From positions 29,530 through 93,529 of the forward strand of contig CAZSGE010000007.1 in the NCBI GenBank assembly GCA_964606325.1: a DNA stretch of 64,000 nucleotides. The letters run 5' to 3'. The notes below the pieces were generated by a model. The model had not been told where the DNA came from and made no database searches. It saw nothing but the letters and a program-made list of their open reading frames with translations. The position numbers and the translations under genes were made by a program. Position 1 is the first letter of the stretch. The number at the start of each line of letters is the position of its first letter. Below, one piece after another: positions 33,973-43,183 of the stretch. The DNA is from Berkiella sp964606325 (GTDB lineage Bacteria; Pseudomonadota; Gammaproteobacteria; Berkiellales; Berkiellaceae).

Positions 33973-36900
33973 CTATGATGGCCCACCATTTAATTTATGG
34001 CACATAACAGGCTTCCTTTTTGAAGGCCCCACCTTTGTATCCATCATCGGCGGGATCGTACTTTTTCTAAATTGCGGTATAAAAGTAAGGCTTAAGGGCT
34101 CTAAAACCATTTGCTTTGCTTGACGCTTACGGAGATTGGCTTGGCGGTGAAGATGATTAATGTATTCAGCATAATAGACCTTCACTATATTTGACATTAC
34201 CGTCTTTTCGATATCACTTGGCGCATCAGCAGTAAAGGCACTATAAAATTCATCTATTGTTTGTTCAACACAATCATGTAAACTTTGCAAAGTGGCATTG
34301 CACATTTTCAACTTAATAACGGGCGCAAGAAAAATCGCACCCAGCCTATTAAACGAATATTCATGCTTCCTGATACTTGTTTCTACCTGATCCATTTTTA
34401 TGCATTCGAGTTCAAGCCAACTCAACAAATCCTCGTCTGAACAATCTCGGTATTGTAATGGTGGAAAAATGCGGCCCAATATTTGTAATTTACTGATATA
34501 TTGTATATTACGTAACGCCCAACCGCGCATAAATAAACTTGAAAAATGATGGCGATATTCTTTAAATGGCAGTTTAGTCAACAAATGTGCATTTTCTAAA
34601 ATCGCCAGTTCTTGAGAAGCACTATGACAACCAAGTAGTTCATGGCTTTGCCTAATAAAACGATATATACGTCGTGGATCGGCTTTAAAAGTTTCCATGG
34701 TGTTACCAATAGGAATTAACTCATTTTCCTCTAAATCTGAAATACTTCTGATGATTGGCGCATAGATAAAACCTTGACGATCAACTAGCATTGCATTAAT
34801 CGTAACATCTCTTTCTTGAGCAAAAGCTAACAAGGTTAAACTCTCATCTTCACATCGGATATCAGCACCGTTAAATACTAATTGTTTACCAGGATTATTT
34901 TGATTATCAACACACTTTTCACCAAGTATGGCTTTGGCTCTTTCAGGAGGACAAAATACCACAAAATCAGCATCATGCGGTTCTCGCCCCAACAACGCAT
35001 CTCTTGGATTTCCACCATACATAAAAGCGCGAACATTGTGCGCATGAAAGAGATCTAAAACTGCTTTCTCCTGTGCTTTTATTTCAATCTGTAAATTATC
35101 TATCTTGAATGCTTCATCAGGCAAATTTAATTGACGCTGCTGAATTCTCTCTTTAGAAAAAAATTGTTCTAATAACGCAATTCTTTCTTCCATTGATGGA
35201 ATTTTTTCATCAAACAGATTCAACTTCGCGACAGCTTTGGTCACCTCAGTCATCTCGTCGGTCGCATCATCAATCTTATGCAATTGAGATGCTTCTTGTT
35301 TCTTTTGATTTTCTAGTTGTCGCTTAGTTTCGATTACTTGTATTTCAGTTAAGTCATTGGTCTTTGACTGCCCACTTTCAATGACTTGCTTTAGTTTAGA
35401 AACTTTTTTCATTTGCGCTTGAGCTTGTTTTTGCCTGGAAACTCTTTCTTGGCGTTCTTGCTCTTCCTTTTGGGCTTTTTCTAACAAGCGGCGTTTTTTC
35501 TTAGTCAGCTTGGGTTCTTTGAAATCAGGGATATCTGGTTTCATTTCAACATAATTTGGCGCCTCGTCTCTTTTTTTGGACCGCTGCACCGCTTTAGATA
35601 TTTTTCTAGAATGAAGCGATTGCGCTTGCACTGAAGGTTCTAATTTCGCTTGCGCGGTTTTGGTTTGCTTTTCTTGAAGCTCTTTTTTTCTTAACTCTTT
35701 ACGCAATTTATCTTGCTGTATTTGTGCTTCACGCTTCGCGCGTTCAATTTCCTTTTGCGCTAAGAATTTCTCTTGTTTTTGTGCGTTTATTACTTGCAAC
35801 TTGGCTTGTTCGTGAAGTTTGCGCAAACACCCATCAATATCAATAATGATACAAATCAATGTCTCAGCAAAAACTCCTAAAGCCCCTACTTTATGATTGA
35901 AATAATATTCCCTTTTTTCTTCAAAATATTCTTTGATTTCACTGAGTAATGTTATCGCGTTGTCTAAACCAATATCTTTATTGATGTTTAAAATAATATC
36001 AGCAATCTCAACTGGATTGCTTTTTGCACTATTCAATCTTTCCCTTAAGCCTTCGAATCTTTTTTGCGCTTCTTCATCTACCGCTTTTTGTGCCAAAGCC
36101 ATACCTCCGAGAGCATTTAAAAAGGGATGTATAGCTGTAGATTTTTCAAAAATCGCTTTAAAAAGATTTTGTGCTCGAATAGGATTAGGAAGCTCAAATG
36201 ATTTAGCATTAGCAAGTAATGTTGTGTATTGATCAAGTTCCTGCGAGCTCAGATTACAGGTTTTATTGAGTGTTTTTAAGATTTCCATCCCTTGCTCTAA
36301 TGCCTTTTGGGCCAATTCACTCTCTGCGAATTGTTCAAAAATGCATACATAGACAGCTTGCAACTCTACAAAAGATTTTAGCTTGGTAGCTCTTTCTTCT
36401 GGATTATGACGCACCTCACCGATATAAATTCCTTGATATTTCACTAAAATCTGATAGTTCCCATGCAACAATTTGTACAAAGCGGCATATTGCCCTGGTG
36501 GCACATCGTGATTTAAGAGCAATTTCTCAAGCTCTTTTGCTTGCATAAGAATATTAAGTACCATCAGTCCTAAAAAGCGATACAGCGTATCAGCTTGAGG
36601 AAAACTATCGATCTGTTCTTTAGCAACAGTACAAACAAAATAATATAGTGTATTTATATTTTCTTGATGTTCTTTGATCCGCAATAATTGATCTTGCTGT
36701 AATCGTGTTTTATTCGCTATTTTAATTTTAGAATCCAGCTTGAAGCGCTCTATAATGCTATCTATCATCGCCATACGAACAGGATAGACTTTCAATTCTT
36801 GTGAATAATTCTTCGATAAATTGAAATGCTTTGCACTATTGGTATCAGGCAGATCATCTTTTGTTGCTTTGACAATCCGATTGATGGTTTCATTGATATC

Positions 36901-38694
36901 AACACTATGCACTGTATTATTCTTGCGAACATAGACAACGATCTTTTTTCCTTGCTTTGATAGTGTCGCTGTAACTGTGTTAAAGTTTTTAAGTAGATTG
37001 ACAGTGATTTCGAGTTTTTTTTGAATTTGCAGTACCAAATCTTGATAATCCTTCAGTATTGACTTATCCATTTTCTCATCTAGTTCATCGATAGTACCAT
37101 TCACGTCCCACGAAGCTTCTTGTGTTGCTTGGCAGGCTTTTTTCGCCAAATCATATTCATGTACACTGGTGCAAATAATGGCATAACACAGTTTATACGT
37201 TAGTACATTATGATGTGCTGCATATATTTGCTGTTGAAACAATTTCTGTGTTTGAATCGTTAGCGATTTGTTTTTAATTGCTTTTGCTTTTTCTAGAATG
37301 TATTCGCTATAACTAGGTGCAAGAGAATCAAGTGCTTGATAATATTGTCGCAAAACGGCGAAATATTGCGCATCTTTGGCACTAAATTCCTCACTTAGCT
37401 TAAAATATCTATTAGCAATGATAAAATAGTAAGATGCTTGCGTATGAAGATCTGCTATCAAACTGTAGCGTTCAGATAAAAGCTCTGGACGATCTGCCAA
37501 TACTTCATTAATAACATACAACGTAAGATTAATGGGTACTTGACAAGATGTTAGCAAGGCATTTGCTTTTTCTACCGTCATTGTATCTAATGGTGGCAAA
37601 GTGGCTATTTCATTTGCAAGTCGCGTTGATAACGCGGCGATTATTTGTTTCGTCGCACTAACACTGCCAAACAATAATTTCAGCTTTTCATTCAAAGGTA
37701 ACAAAGATACATCTTCTTCAAACAATGACTGAACTGTTTCATTCGCTATTTTTTCGCTTAATATCAGCGTCTGATCAGGGTGTACTTCACTCAACGTGGA
37801 CGTTATTTGTTTTAGGACTGTCGCTGTACTTTTGGCTAAATCACCTATTTTTAGGCTAAGTAATTTAATGGGAAATGTATTTTGATGTGCTTGTAATTTA
37901 TTGTTGAGCTCAAGAAGTAATTGCTCCACCTTGGGTAGCAAAAATATCGCATCAGATACCTGATGACAGTCTTTGAGAAAACCGATAATAAAAAACACAG
38001 ATTCTACATGCTTGTGAAAATGACCTGTTGAAACATTTATCGGCAAAGCAAGTGCCTTTGTGTTTCTAGTTAGAATATCTAGATTTTTATCAAATTTTTC
38101 TAATGTATATTTTGTTGTGCCATGCGGTGTATGAGCTTGTAAATTCTTTTGAAGTGCCGCCAATACTTTTTCATATTCATCACATTGGCTGATGATGGTT
38201 GGAAACGCCAACTTTAATGTAATCTCATCAAACATTACAATATTTGCATGTTCAGTTTCACGTGAAGGTAAAAGACAATATCTATCAATACTTTCTGCTA
38301 AAGCATTGCTTGTCATTCCTTTTAAGCTCATGATATTTATCGTTCTTGAAAATTTGGGTAGCACTTTAAAATAGATAAAGTGTAAACCATTGATACGCTC
38401 TAGCAACTGTTGCGCCTTATCAACATCAATAGTTAAATCAAGCGAAAGTAAACTTTCAACTGAAATGGTAAAAGCTATGCCTAGATTTTTGTAATATTCC
38501 TCAAACTCATCAACCAATGGCGCAACAATATTTTCCGATGCATCAGGCGCTATCTTTTGAGTTTTACGCAAGAGATCGAGGATGACACCTTCCAATGAAA
38601 GTGTTGGGTTTTTGTTTGTTTTGGGTGCATCACTGTCGGCATTGTGTTCTGTCGTAGATAATAATGCTGATTTATCTGTATTTGGTGTAAACAT
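33973..38694 (-). CDS. Giant protein with C-terminal poly(A) polymerase/CCA-type nucleotidyltransferase domain
   Basis: 1573 residues, by far the longest gene here. Residues 1 to about 960 are helix-rich with no recognised domain. About 965-1150 is a Lys/Glu/Gln-rich coiled coil (QKEIERAKREAQIQQDKL). From about 1215 a class II nucleotidyltransferase head appears: YGGNPRDALLGREPHDADFV has GG, RD, LLG and the catalytic DxD-like D-A-D, followed by ERDVTINAMLVD and DPRRIYRFIRQ, the PAP/CCA motifs. No signal peptide. The fusion is not the layout of PcnB or Cca. Possible type IV effector acting on host RNA. Confidence 0.8.
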   Translation of the reverse strand: MFTPNTDKSALLSTTEHNADSDAPKTNKNPTLSLEGVILDLLRKTQKIAPDASENIVAPLVDEFEEYYKNLGIAFTISVESLLSLDLTIDVDKAQQLLERINGLHFIYFKVLPKFSRTINIMSLKGMTSNALAESIDRYCLLPSRETEHANIVMFDEITLKLAFPTIISQCDEYEKVLAALQKNLQAHTPHGTTKYTLEKFDKNLDILTRNTKALALPINVSTGHFHKHVESVFFIIGFLKDCHQVSDAIFLLPKVEQLLLELNNKLQAHQNTFPIKLLSLKIGDLAKSTATVLKQITSTLSEVHPDQTLILSEKIANETVQSLFEEDVSLLPLNEKLKLLFGSVSATKQIIAALSTRLANEIATLPPLDTMTVEKANALLTSCQVPINLTLYVINEVLADRPELLSERYSLIADLHTQASYYFIIANRYFKLSEEFSAKDAQYFAVLRQYYQALDSLAPSYSEYILEKAKAIKNKSLTIQTQKLFQQQIYAAHHNVLTYKLCYAIICTSVHEYDLAKKACQATQEASWDVNGTIDELDEKMDKSILKDYQDLVLQIQKKLEITVNLLKNFNTVTATLSKQGKKIVVYVRKNNTVHSVDINETINRIVKATKDDLPDTNSAKHFNLSKNYSQELKVYPVRMAMIDSIIERFKLDSKIKIANKTRLQQDQLLRIKEHQENINTLYYFVCTVAKEQIDSFPQADTLYRFLGLMVLNILMQAKELEKLLLNHDVPPGQYAALYKLLHGNYQILVKYQGIYIGEVRHNPEERATKLKSFVELQAVYVCIFEQFAESELAQKALEQGMEILKTLNKTCNLSSQELDQYTTLLANAKSFELPNPIRAQNLFKAIFEKSTAIHPFLNALGGMALAQKAVDEEAQKRFEGLRERLNSAKSNPVEIADIILNINKDIGLDNAITLLSEIKEYFEEKREYYFNHKVGALGVFAETLICIIIDIDGCLRKLHEQAKLQVINAQKQEKFLAQKEIERAKREAQIQQDKLRKELRKKELQEKQTKTAQAKLEPSVQAQSLHSRKISKAVQRSKKRDEAPNYVEMKPDIPDFKEPKLTKKKRRLLEKAQKEEQERQERVSRQKQAQAQMKKVSKLKQVIESGQSKTNDLTEIQVIETKRQLENQKKQEASQLHKIDDATDEMTEVTKAVAKLNLFDEKIPSMEERIALLEQFFSKERIQQRQLNLPDEAFKIDNLQIEIKAQEKAVLDLFHAHNVRAFMYGGNPRDALLGREPHDADFVVFCPPERAKAILGEKCVDNQNNPGKQLVFNGADIRCEDESLTLLAFAQERDVTINAMLVDRQGFIYAPIIRSISDLEENELIPIGNTMETFKADPRRIYRFIRQSHELLGCHSASQELAILENAHLLTKLPFKEYRHHFSSLFMRGWALRNIQYISKLQILGRIFPPLQYRDCSDEDLLSWLELECIKMDQVETSIRKHEYSFNRLGAIFLAPVIKLKMCNATLQSLHDCVEQTIDEFYSAFTADAPSDIEKTVMSNIVKVYYAEYINHLHRQANLRKRQAKQMVLEPLSLTFIPQFRKSTIPPMMDTKVGPSKRKPVMCHKLNGGPS

Positions 38695-38916
38695 ATTTTC
38701 TAGTTGGTAAACTCATTTAAGGGAGTGGAAGTTTAGCATCCAAGCTTGTTACTGTCGATTTTTATGACACAAATTGCATTACATATTAAACGTGAAAAAT
38801 GAACGCTGTCCTTATTTTGATAACGTGTAATTACTCTTAATAAAATGAACTCGAAGGCCAATCATTAAGTCATACTAAATAGTTTCAACAGCCCTTTGAA
38901 AATCTAGAGGTGTAAC

Positions 38917-40008
38917 GTGATTGGACATGAAGACAACCGAAAAAGAATCGTTCCGCTGATGGTGCGCTGGAAAAAAGGCGAAAATATTATCAGTGCGAAA
39001 GAACAGGCAGAACTTATCTTGCAAAATTTTGAAGCAGAAATTAATAAGGGCAAAAATGTTGCGATCACTTACTCAGCGAATAATGAACAAGCTAAAGCTA
39101 TCTACGATGGCTACACATCCGGCAGTTATAGTATCAGTGGCTCCAATCAAGCTGAAGTGATTAAATTAGTCATTAAAGGCATTCACAAAAGAAAATGGGA
39201 AAACCGTGCCCATATCTTGCCTGTAGCAACCTGCATGAAAAGCGGAGGCAAAGGTGAAGTTTCCCAAGATATCGTCATGCGCGATCTTAAAAACATAGCG
39301 CAACATGTCGGTGCAGGTTGGACTGTGTTTGGTTATCAAAATCAAGATCATGAAAATACCACTACCTTAGCGATTGCAGGTAAAGGCGCTATCAGTGAAG
39401 CGGTATGGGATAATGCAGCTAATGGTAATAAACCTTTATTTGACAGCAAAGTCACCGAAATGATCGGCGGCAGATTTGAAGGTGAATTGGAACGTGCATT
39501 TAAGCAGGGGCAAAATTTTGGCGCACCATTAATGGCAACAAAACGCGCTGCTGTCTTTAAGCAAGCCCCACTTGGTGAAGTTGCATTAAGGCAAGGTAAG
39601 TTTTTTGGAGATGATCTGAGTGCCATTACCCTTGAGGAGTTGACGCAAAGATATAAAACAAAAGTGGAATCCGGTGGCGCAAAAAGTAAAATCGATGTCA
39701 AACCTTTGCTAACACAAATGGTACACGGATTTTATGCCATTGTTGAGAGAACGCGAGACAATGAAGACAGAGCATTCAACGCCTTTGCCATGGTCCATGC
39801 CCTAAAAAGTGAATATCCCAAGCAAGACAATAATATGCCAACACCTGCATTTATCAAACTATGTAATGACTACATTGACAAATTAGCTGTCATGATACCA
39901 CCTGAGCGGCTCCAAAATTTCAAAAATAATAAAGAAGAGCTCATTGGTATTGGGAAAAATATATTAGAAGGTACAACAGCAAAAGAGAAAAAGAGAAAAC
40001 CTTTATAA
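38917..40008 (+). CDS. Hypothetical protein
   Basis: 363 residues from GTG 38917 (AGAGGT five bases upstream). No signal peptide or membrane span. Features: IKGIHKRKWENRAHILPVATCM, a Gly-rich AGWTVFGYQNQ, and a basic C-terminus KEKKRKPL. Mixed alpha/beta composition. Not recognised. It is divergent from the giant nucleotidyltransferase gene across a 222-base gap and may share regulation; candidate effector by context only. Confidence 0.55.
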   Translation: MIGHEDNRKRIVPLMVRWKKGENIISAKEQAELILQNFEAEINKGKNVAITYSANNEQAKAIYDGYTSGSYSISGSNQAEVIKLVIKGIHKRKWENRAHILPVATCMKSGGKGEVSQDIVMRDLKNIAQHVGAGWTVFGYQNQDHENTTTLAIAGKGAISEAVWDNAANGNKPLFDSKVTEMIGGRFEGELERAFKQGQNFGAPLMATKRAAVFKQAPLGEVALRQGKFFGDDLSAITLEELTQRYKTKVESGGAKSKIDVKPLLTQMVHGFYAIVERTRDNEDRAFNAFAMVHALKSEYPKQDNNMPTPAFIKLCNDYIDKLAVMIPPERLQNFKNNKEELIGIGKNILEGTTAKEKKRKPL

Positions 40009-40011
40009 GGG

Positions 40012-40030
40012 AAGGGGCATTGCGCCCCTT
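40012..40030. terminator. Bidirectional stem-loop terminator
   Basis: AAGGGGC / GCCCCTT seven-bp stem with a five-base loop between the convergent gene ends at 40008 and 40044. Confidence 0.6.
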
Positions 40031-40043
40031 AGTTTCAGTCAGG

Positions 40044-40763
40044 CTAGGCTGTTTGTGGGATCTTCACACCTAAGCGATAAGCTACTTCTTCGTAAGCTTC
40101 AACCACGCCACCCATGGATTTTCTAAATCTGTCTTTATCTAGCACTTTTTTGGTTTGCGCATCCCATATACGGCAACCATCCGGGGAGAATTCATCACCC
40201 AAGTATAATTTACCGTCACTTGAACCAAATTCAAGCTTGAAATCTACCAACAATAAACCAGCATCTAAAAACAGTTTCTTTAATACTTCATTAACTTTTA
40301 AGGAGTAAGCTTTCATTTGATCGATTTGATCCTGCGTTGCCCACTTAAAAGTAATGATTAAAGAATCGTTCACCATCGGATCATGAAGCGCATCATTTTT
40401 TAAGAAAAATTCCACAGTGGGAGGATTTAGCTCTAAACCTGATTCCACACCAATACGCCGACATAAAGAGCCTGCGGCGATGTTTCGCACCACACATTCC
40501 ACGGGAATCATCGCTAATTTTTTAACGATAGAGGCATCATCTGTTTCACGCTTTACAAAGTGATTGGGCACACCTGCTTTAGCAAGTTGTTCCATAATAA
40601 AGGCATTAAAATAGTTGTTCACCATGCCCTTTTTATCGAGTTGCTCTATGCGTTCACCATCGAATGCTGAGGTGTCATTTCTAAACACACACAATAATTC
40701 ATTAGGGTTATCGGTGGTGTAAAGAGATTTTGCTTTACCGGTATATAATAATTGATTTGACAT
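40044..40763 (-). CDS. purC: Phosphoribosylaminoimidazole-succinocarboxamide synthase
   Basis: Purine biosynthesis step making SAICAR from CAIR, aspartate and ATP. 239 residues from ATG 40763 (TAGGAGT upstream). Family features: LYTGKAKSLY at the N-terminus, NDTSAFDGER, PVECVVRNIAAGSL, and LVDFKLEFG followed by DEFSPDGCRIWD. Last gene of dapA-bamC-purC. Confidence 0.96.
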   Translation of the reverse strand: MSNQLLYTGKAKSLYTTDNPNELLCVFRNDTSAFDGERIEQLDKKGMVNNYFNAFIMEQLAKAGVPNHFVKRETDDASIVKKLAMIPVECVVRNIAAGSLCRRIGVESGLELNPPTVEFFLKNDALHDPMVNDSLIITFKWATQDQIDQMKAYSLKVNEVLKKLFLDAGLLLVDFKLEFGSSDGKLYLGDEFSPDGCRIWDAQTKKVLDKDRFRKSMGGVVEAYEEVAYRLGVKIPQTA

Positions 40764-40789
40764 CTTTTCGACTCCTAACAACGCTCAAA

Positions 40790-41050
40790 TTAACCTAATG
40801 TTCCAAACCCAGGTGGCTCAAGATTAATGGGTTTAAGCGAACCGATCGGCGGAATATGTGCAGGCAAAGGAAAGGCCACACTTTCTGGTGGTTGGGTCAA
40901 ACCCGCTGGCACTTTGATGGGCGCTATCAAATGGGCATTTTTGTAATCCTGGCTTCTGTTTCTGAGATATTCTGATCTGGGAACAACTTGTTGGCACCCA
41001 GATAACAGGATGATGCCAATCATAATTCCTAATGTCGTTACTCTTTTCAC
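40790..41050 (-). CDS. bamC: Short BamC-like lipoprotein
   Basis: 86-residue lipoprotein: signal and lipobox IILLSGC (Cys19), then a segment RSEYLRNRSQDYKNAHLIAP with VPAGL and PLP that resembles the extended N-terminal region of BamC, the part that binds BamD. The two globular helix-grip domains of E. coli BamC (about 344 residues) are absent. Position between dapA and purC is that of bamC in enterobacteria. Identity rests on context and the N-terminal pattern. Confidence 0.65.
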   Translation of the reverse strand: MKRVTTLGIMIGIILLSGCQQVVPRSEYLRNRSQDYKNAHLIAPIKVPAGLTQPPESVAFPLPAHIPPIGSLKPINLEPPGFGTLG

Positions 41051-41052
41051 AA

Positions 41053-41937
41053 TTAACCTCTAATTTCTATATTGGCTTTATTTAATGCTTGAATCATATT
41101 TTCATGATGTTCTTTTGTTAAAGCAGTTAAGGGTAAACGGATCCCGCTTTCAACTTTACCCATGTAATGCATCGCCCATTTTACCGGCATGGGATTGGGT
41201 TGCGCTATCATCATGTGATGCAGCGCTTGTAAACGTTCATCTAAAGCTTGTGCTTTGTCGTACTCTTTCTTTAGCGCGTAATGACACATTTCATGCATCG
41301 CTTTTGGCGCCGCATTAGAGGTAATCGAAATAACACCATGACCACCTTTGGTGATAAATTCTAAACAAGTGGGATCATCACCACTGTAAAACTTAAAATC
41401 TTTGCGACATTTTTCACGCAGTTCAGCAAGGCGTGGAATATTACCAGTCGCTTCTTTAATACCTATAATGGTGGGCACTTTGCTCAACTCGCCGACGGTC
41501 GCAGGCTGCATATCACAAGCCGTTCTTGTTGGCACATTATATAGGATAATCGGAATATTTACTGCCTTGGCAATGGCATGATAGTGCGCAATCAACCCTT
41601 CTTGGGTGGGTCTATTGTAATAGGGTGTTACAATTAAACACGCATCTACACCAATTTCTTTAGCTGCCAATGTCTGCTCAATGGTACTTGCTGTCGCGTT
41701 GGTGCCAGTACCAGCAATAATCGGAATGCGCTTATTGGCGGCTTTGTTCACCAAGTGGATAACATGATGGTGCTCATGAGGTGTCAATGTGGAAGATTCA
41801 CCGGTTGTACCGCAAACCACAATGGCATCAGTGCCTTCCTGTATATGCCACTCGACCAAGCTATTTAAAGCATTTTCGTCGATTTCCCCTGTGGATTTCA
41901 TGGGAGTAACCAAGGCTACGCAGCTTCCTTCAAACAT
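41053..41937 (-). CDS. dapA: 4-hydroxy-tetrahydrodipicolinate synthase
   Basis: First committed step to diaminopimelate and lysine. 294-residue TIM barrel. Visible: VCGTTGESSTLTPHEH near residue 42, YYNRPTQEGLIAHY, the YNVPTRTACD loop with the catalytic Tyr, and Schiff-base Lys in GIKEATG. Starts just after a GGGGATCTCTC ribosome region. Operon with bamC-like and purC. Confidence 0.96.
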   Translation of the reverse strand: MFEGSCVALVTPMKSTGEIDENALNSLVEWHIQEGTDAIVVCGTTGESSTLTPHEHHHVIHLVNKAANKRIPIIAGTGTNATASTIEQTLAAKEIGVDACLIVTPYYNRPTQEGLIAHYHAIAKAVNIPIILYNVPTRTACDMQPATVGELSKVPTIIGIKEATGNIPRLAELREKCRKDFKFYSGDDPTCLEFITKGGHGVISITSNAAPKAMHEMCHYALKKEYDKAQALDERLQALHHMMIAQPNPMPVKWAMHYMGKVESGIRLPLTALTKEHHENMIQALNKANIEIRG

Positions 41938-42113
41938 GAGAGATCCCCTTTGGTGAATTTATGTGCAAGCTAACATGTCAACGATAGCAAGACAAGTGAA
42001 CCCTTTTGAGGCCTTATTGGTTATGGGGAATATCACTTCACACCGCCCTATTTAATGATAAACTTCGCAAGCTAAATTAGTTCTGGTAGTCATTATTTTT
42101 GGCGGGTATATCG

Positions 42114-42650
42114 ATGAGCGTGAATAATCAACATTTCCTGGTAGTCACCGCTTTAGGGAGTGACCAAATTGGGGTCTTAGAGGCTTTTACCAAGACCAGT
42201 AAGCAATGCGGCTGCAATATACTAGAAAGTAGAATGACTACTTTTGGTGAGGAATGCTCGATGCTGTTTCACATAGCAGGAAGCTGGAACACGGTTGCAA
42301 AATTAGAAGCAGCCCTCCCTGTGCTTGCACAGCAATACGACTTTGCCATTCAAAGTAAAAGAACCTTACCGCGCGTCAACTCGCCAGCGCTTCCTTACCA
42401 AGTACAAGTTATTGCCCAAGACAGAGCCGGGATCTTAAATGAGCTAGCACAGTTTTTTATGAATCAAGGCGTTAGCGTCGATCAAATGGATTGCGAAACA
42501 TACCTTGCCAAAAACCAAACCACGATGACTAGTATTAGTTTAGTAGTTAACATTCCTGCCAAATCGCATATTGCTAGCATCAGAGAGCGGTTTATGGTTT
42601 ATTGTGAAGATAGGAACTTAGATGCTGTTTTAGAGCCGTTTAAAAGTTAA
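42114..42650 (+). CDS. gcvR: GcvR-like ACT-domain regulatory protein
   Basis: 178 residues from ATG 42114 (an upstream TTG is rejected). Two ACT domains: FLVVTALGSDQIGVLEAFTK at the N-terminus and YQVQVIAQDRAGILNELAQFF in the second half. The pattern matches GcvR, the glycine-cleavage regulatory protein. Position immediately before bcp, and divergent from dapA, is the order seen in other gammaproteobacteria (gcvR-bcp). Confidence 0.85.
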   Translation: MSVNNQHFLVVTALGSDQIGVLEAFTKTSKQCGCNILESRMTTFGEECSMLFHIAGSWNTVAKLEAALPVLAQQYDFAIQSKRTLPRVNSPALPYQVQVIAQDRAGILNELAQFFMNQGVSVDQMDCETYLAKNQTTMTSISLVVNIPAKSHIASIRERFMVYCEDRNLDAVLEPFKS

Positions 42651-42676
42651 TCAATAAATATAAGAATCTTTTCTAA

Positions 42677-43144
42677 ATGAAAAAAATAGCGCTGAATAAA
42701 CCGCTGCCTGCCTTTTCATTTGAATCAACTGATCCCGCATTAGCAGATTTTGCTTCTCTTAAAGGCAAGCACGTCGTTATTTATTTTTATCCCAAAGACA
42801 ATACCCCTGGCTGCACCCAAGAGGGTATCGATTTTTCGAGTCTTTATAAATCTTTTGCTAAATGTGATACCCAAATTATTGGCGTCTCACGTGACAGCAT
42901 CACCTGTCATGAAAAATTTGGTGCCAAACACAATTTTCCTTTTCCTTTGATAAGCGACGCCAATGAGGCGTTATGTAAGGCTTTTGATGTTATCAAAGAA
43001 AAAAACATGTATGGTAAAAAAGTCATGGGCATTGAAAGAAGTACTTTTTTAATTGATAAAAAAGGCATTCTTCGTCAAGAGTGGCGAAAAGTGAAAGTCG
43101 AAGGTCATGTTAAGGAAGTGCTGGCTGCTGTTAAATCATTATAA
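42677..43144 (+). CDS. bcp: Thioredoxin-dependent peroxiredoxin Bcp
   Basis: 155 residues of the PrxQ/BCP family that reduces hydroperoxides. Peroxidatic Cys46 in NTPGCTQEGIDF; the usual resolving Cys five residues later is Ile51, so resolution must use another Cys (there are several, for example in AKCDTQ) or an external thiol. Later motifs VIGVSRD-like IIGVSRDS and RSTFLIDKKG fit. Follows gcvR by 26 bases. Confidence 0.92.
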   Translation: MKKIALNKPLPAFSFESTDPALADFASLKGKHVVIYFYPKDNTPGCTQEGIDFSSLYKSFAKCDTQIIGVSRDSITCHEKFGAKHNFPFPLISDANEALCKAFDVIKEKNMYGKKVMGIERSTFLIDKKGILRQEWRKVKVEGHVKEVLAAVKSL

Positions 43145-43183
43145 CAAGCAAAATGAAAAACTTACTCGAGTATCAGGGAAGAT

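Noticed and set aside
19600..40010. Genomic island with integrase or prophage
   Set aside because: Accessory gene content but no integrase, transposase, phage structural gene or flanking tRNA duplication was seen.
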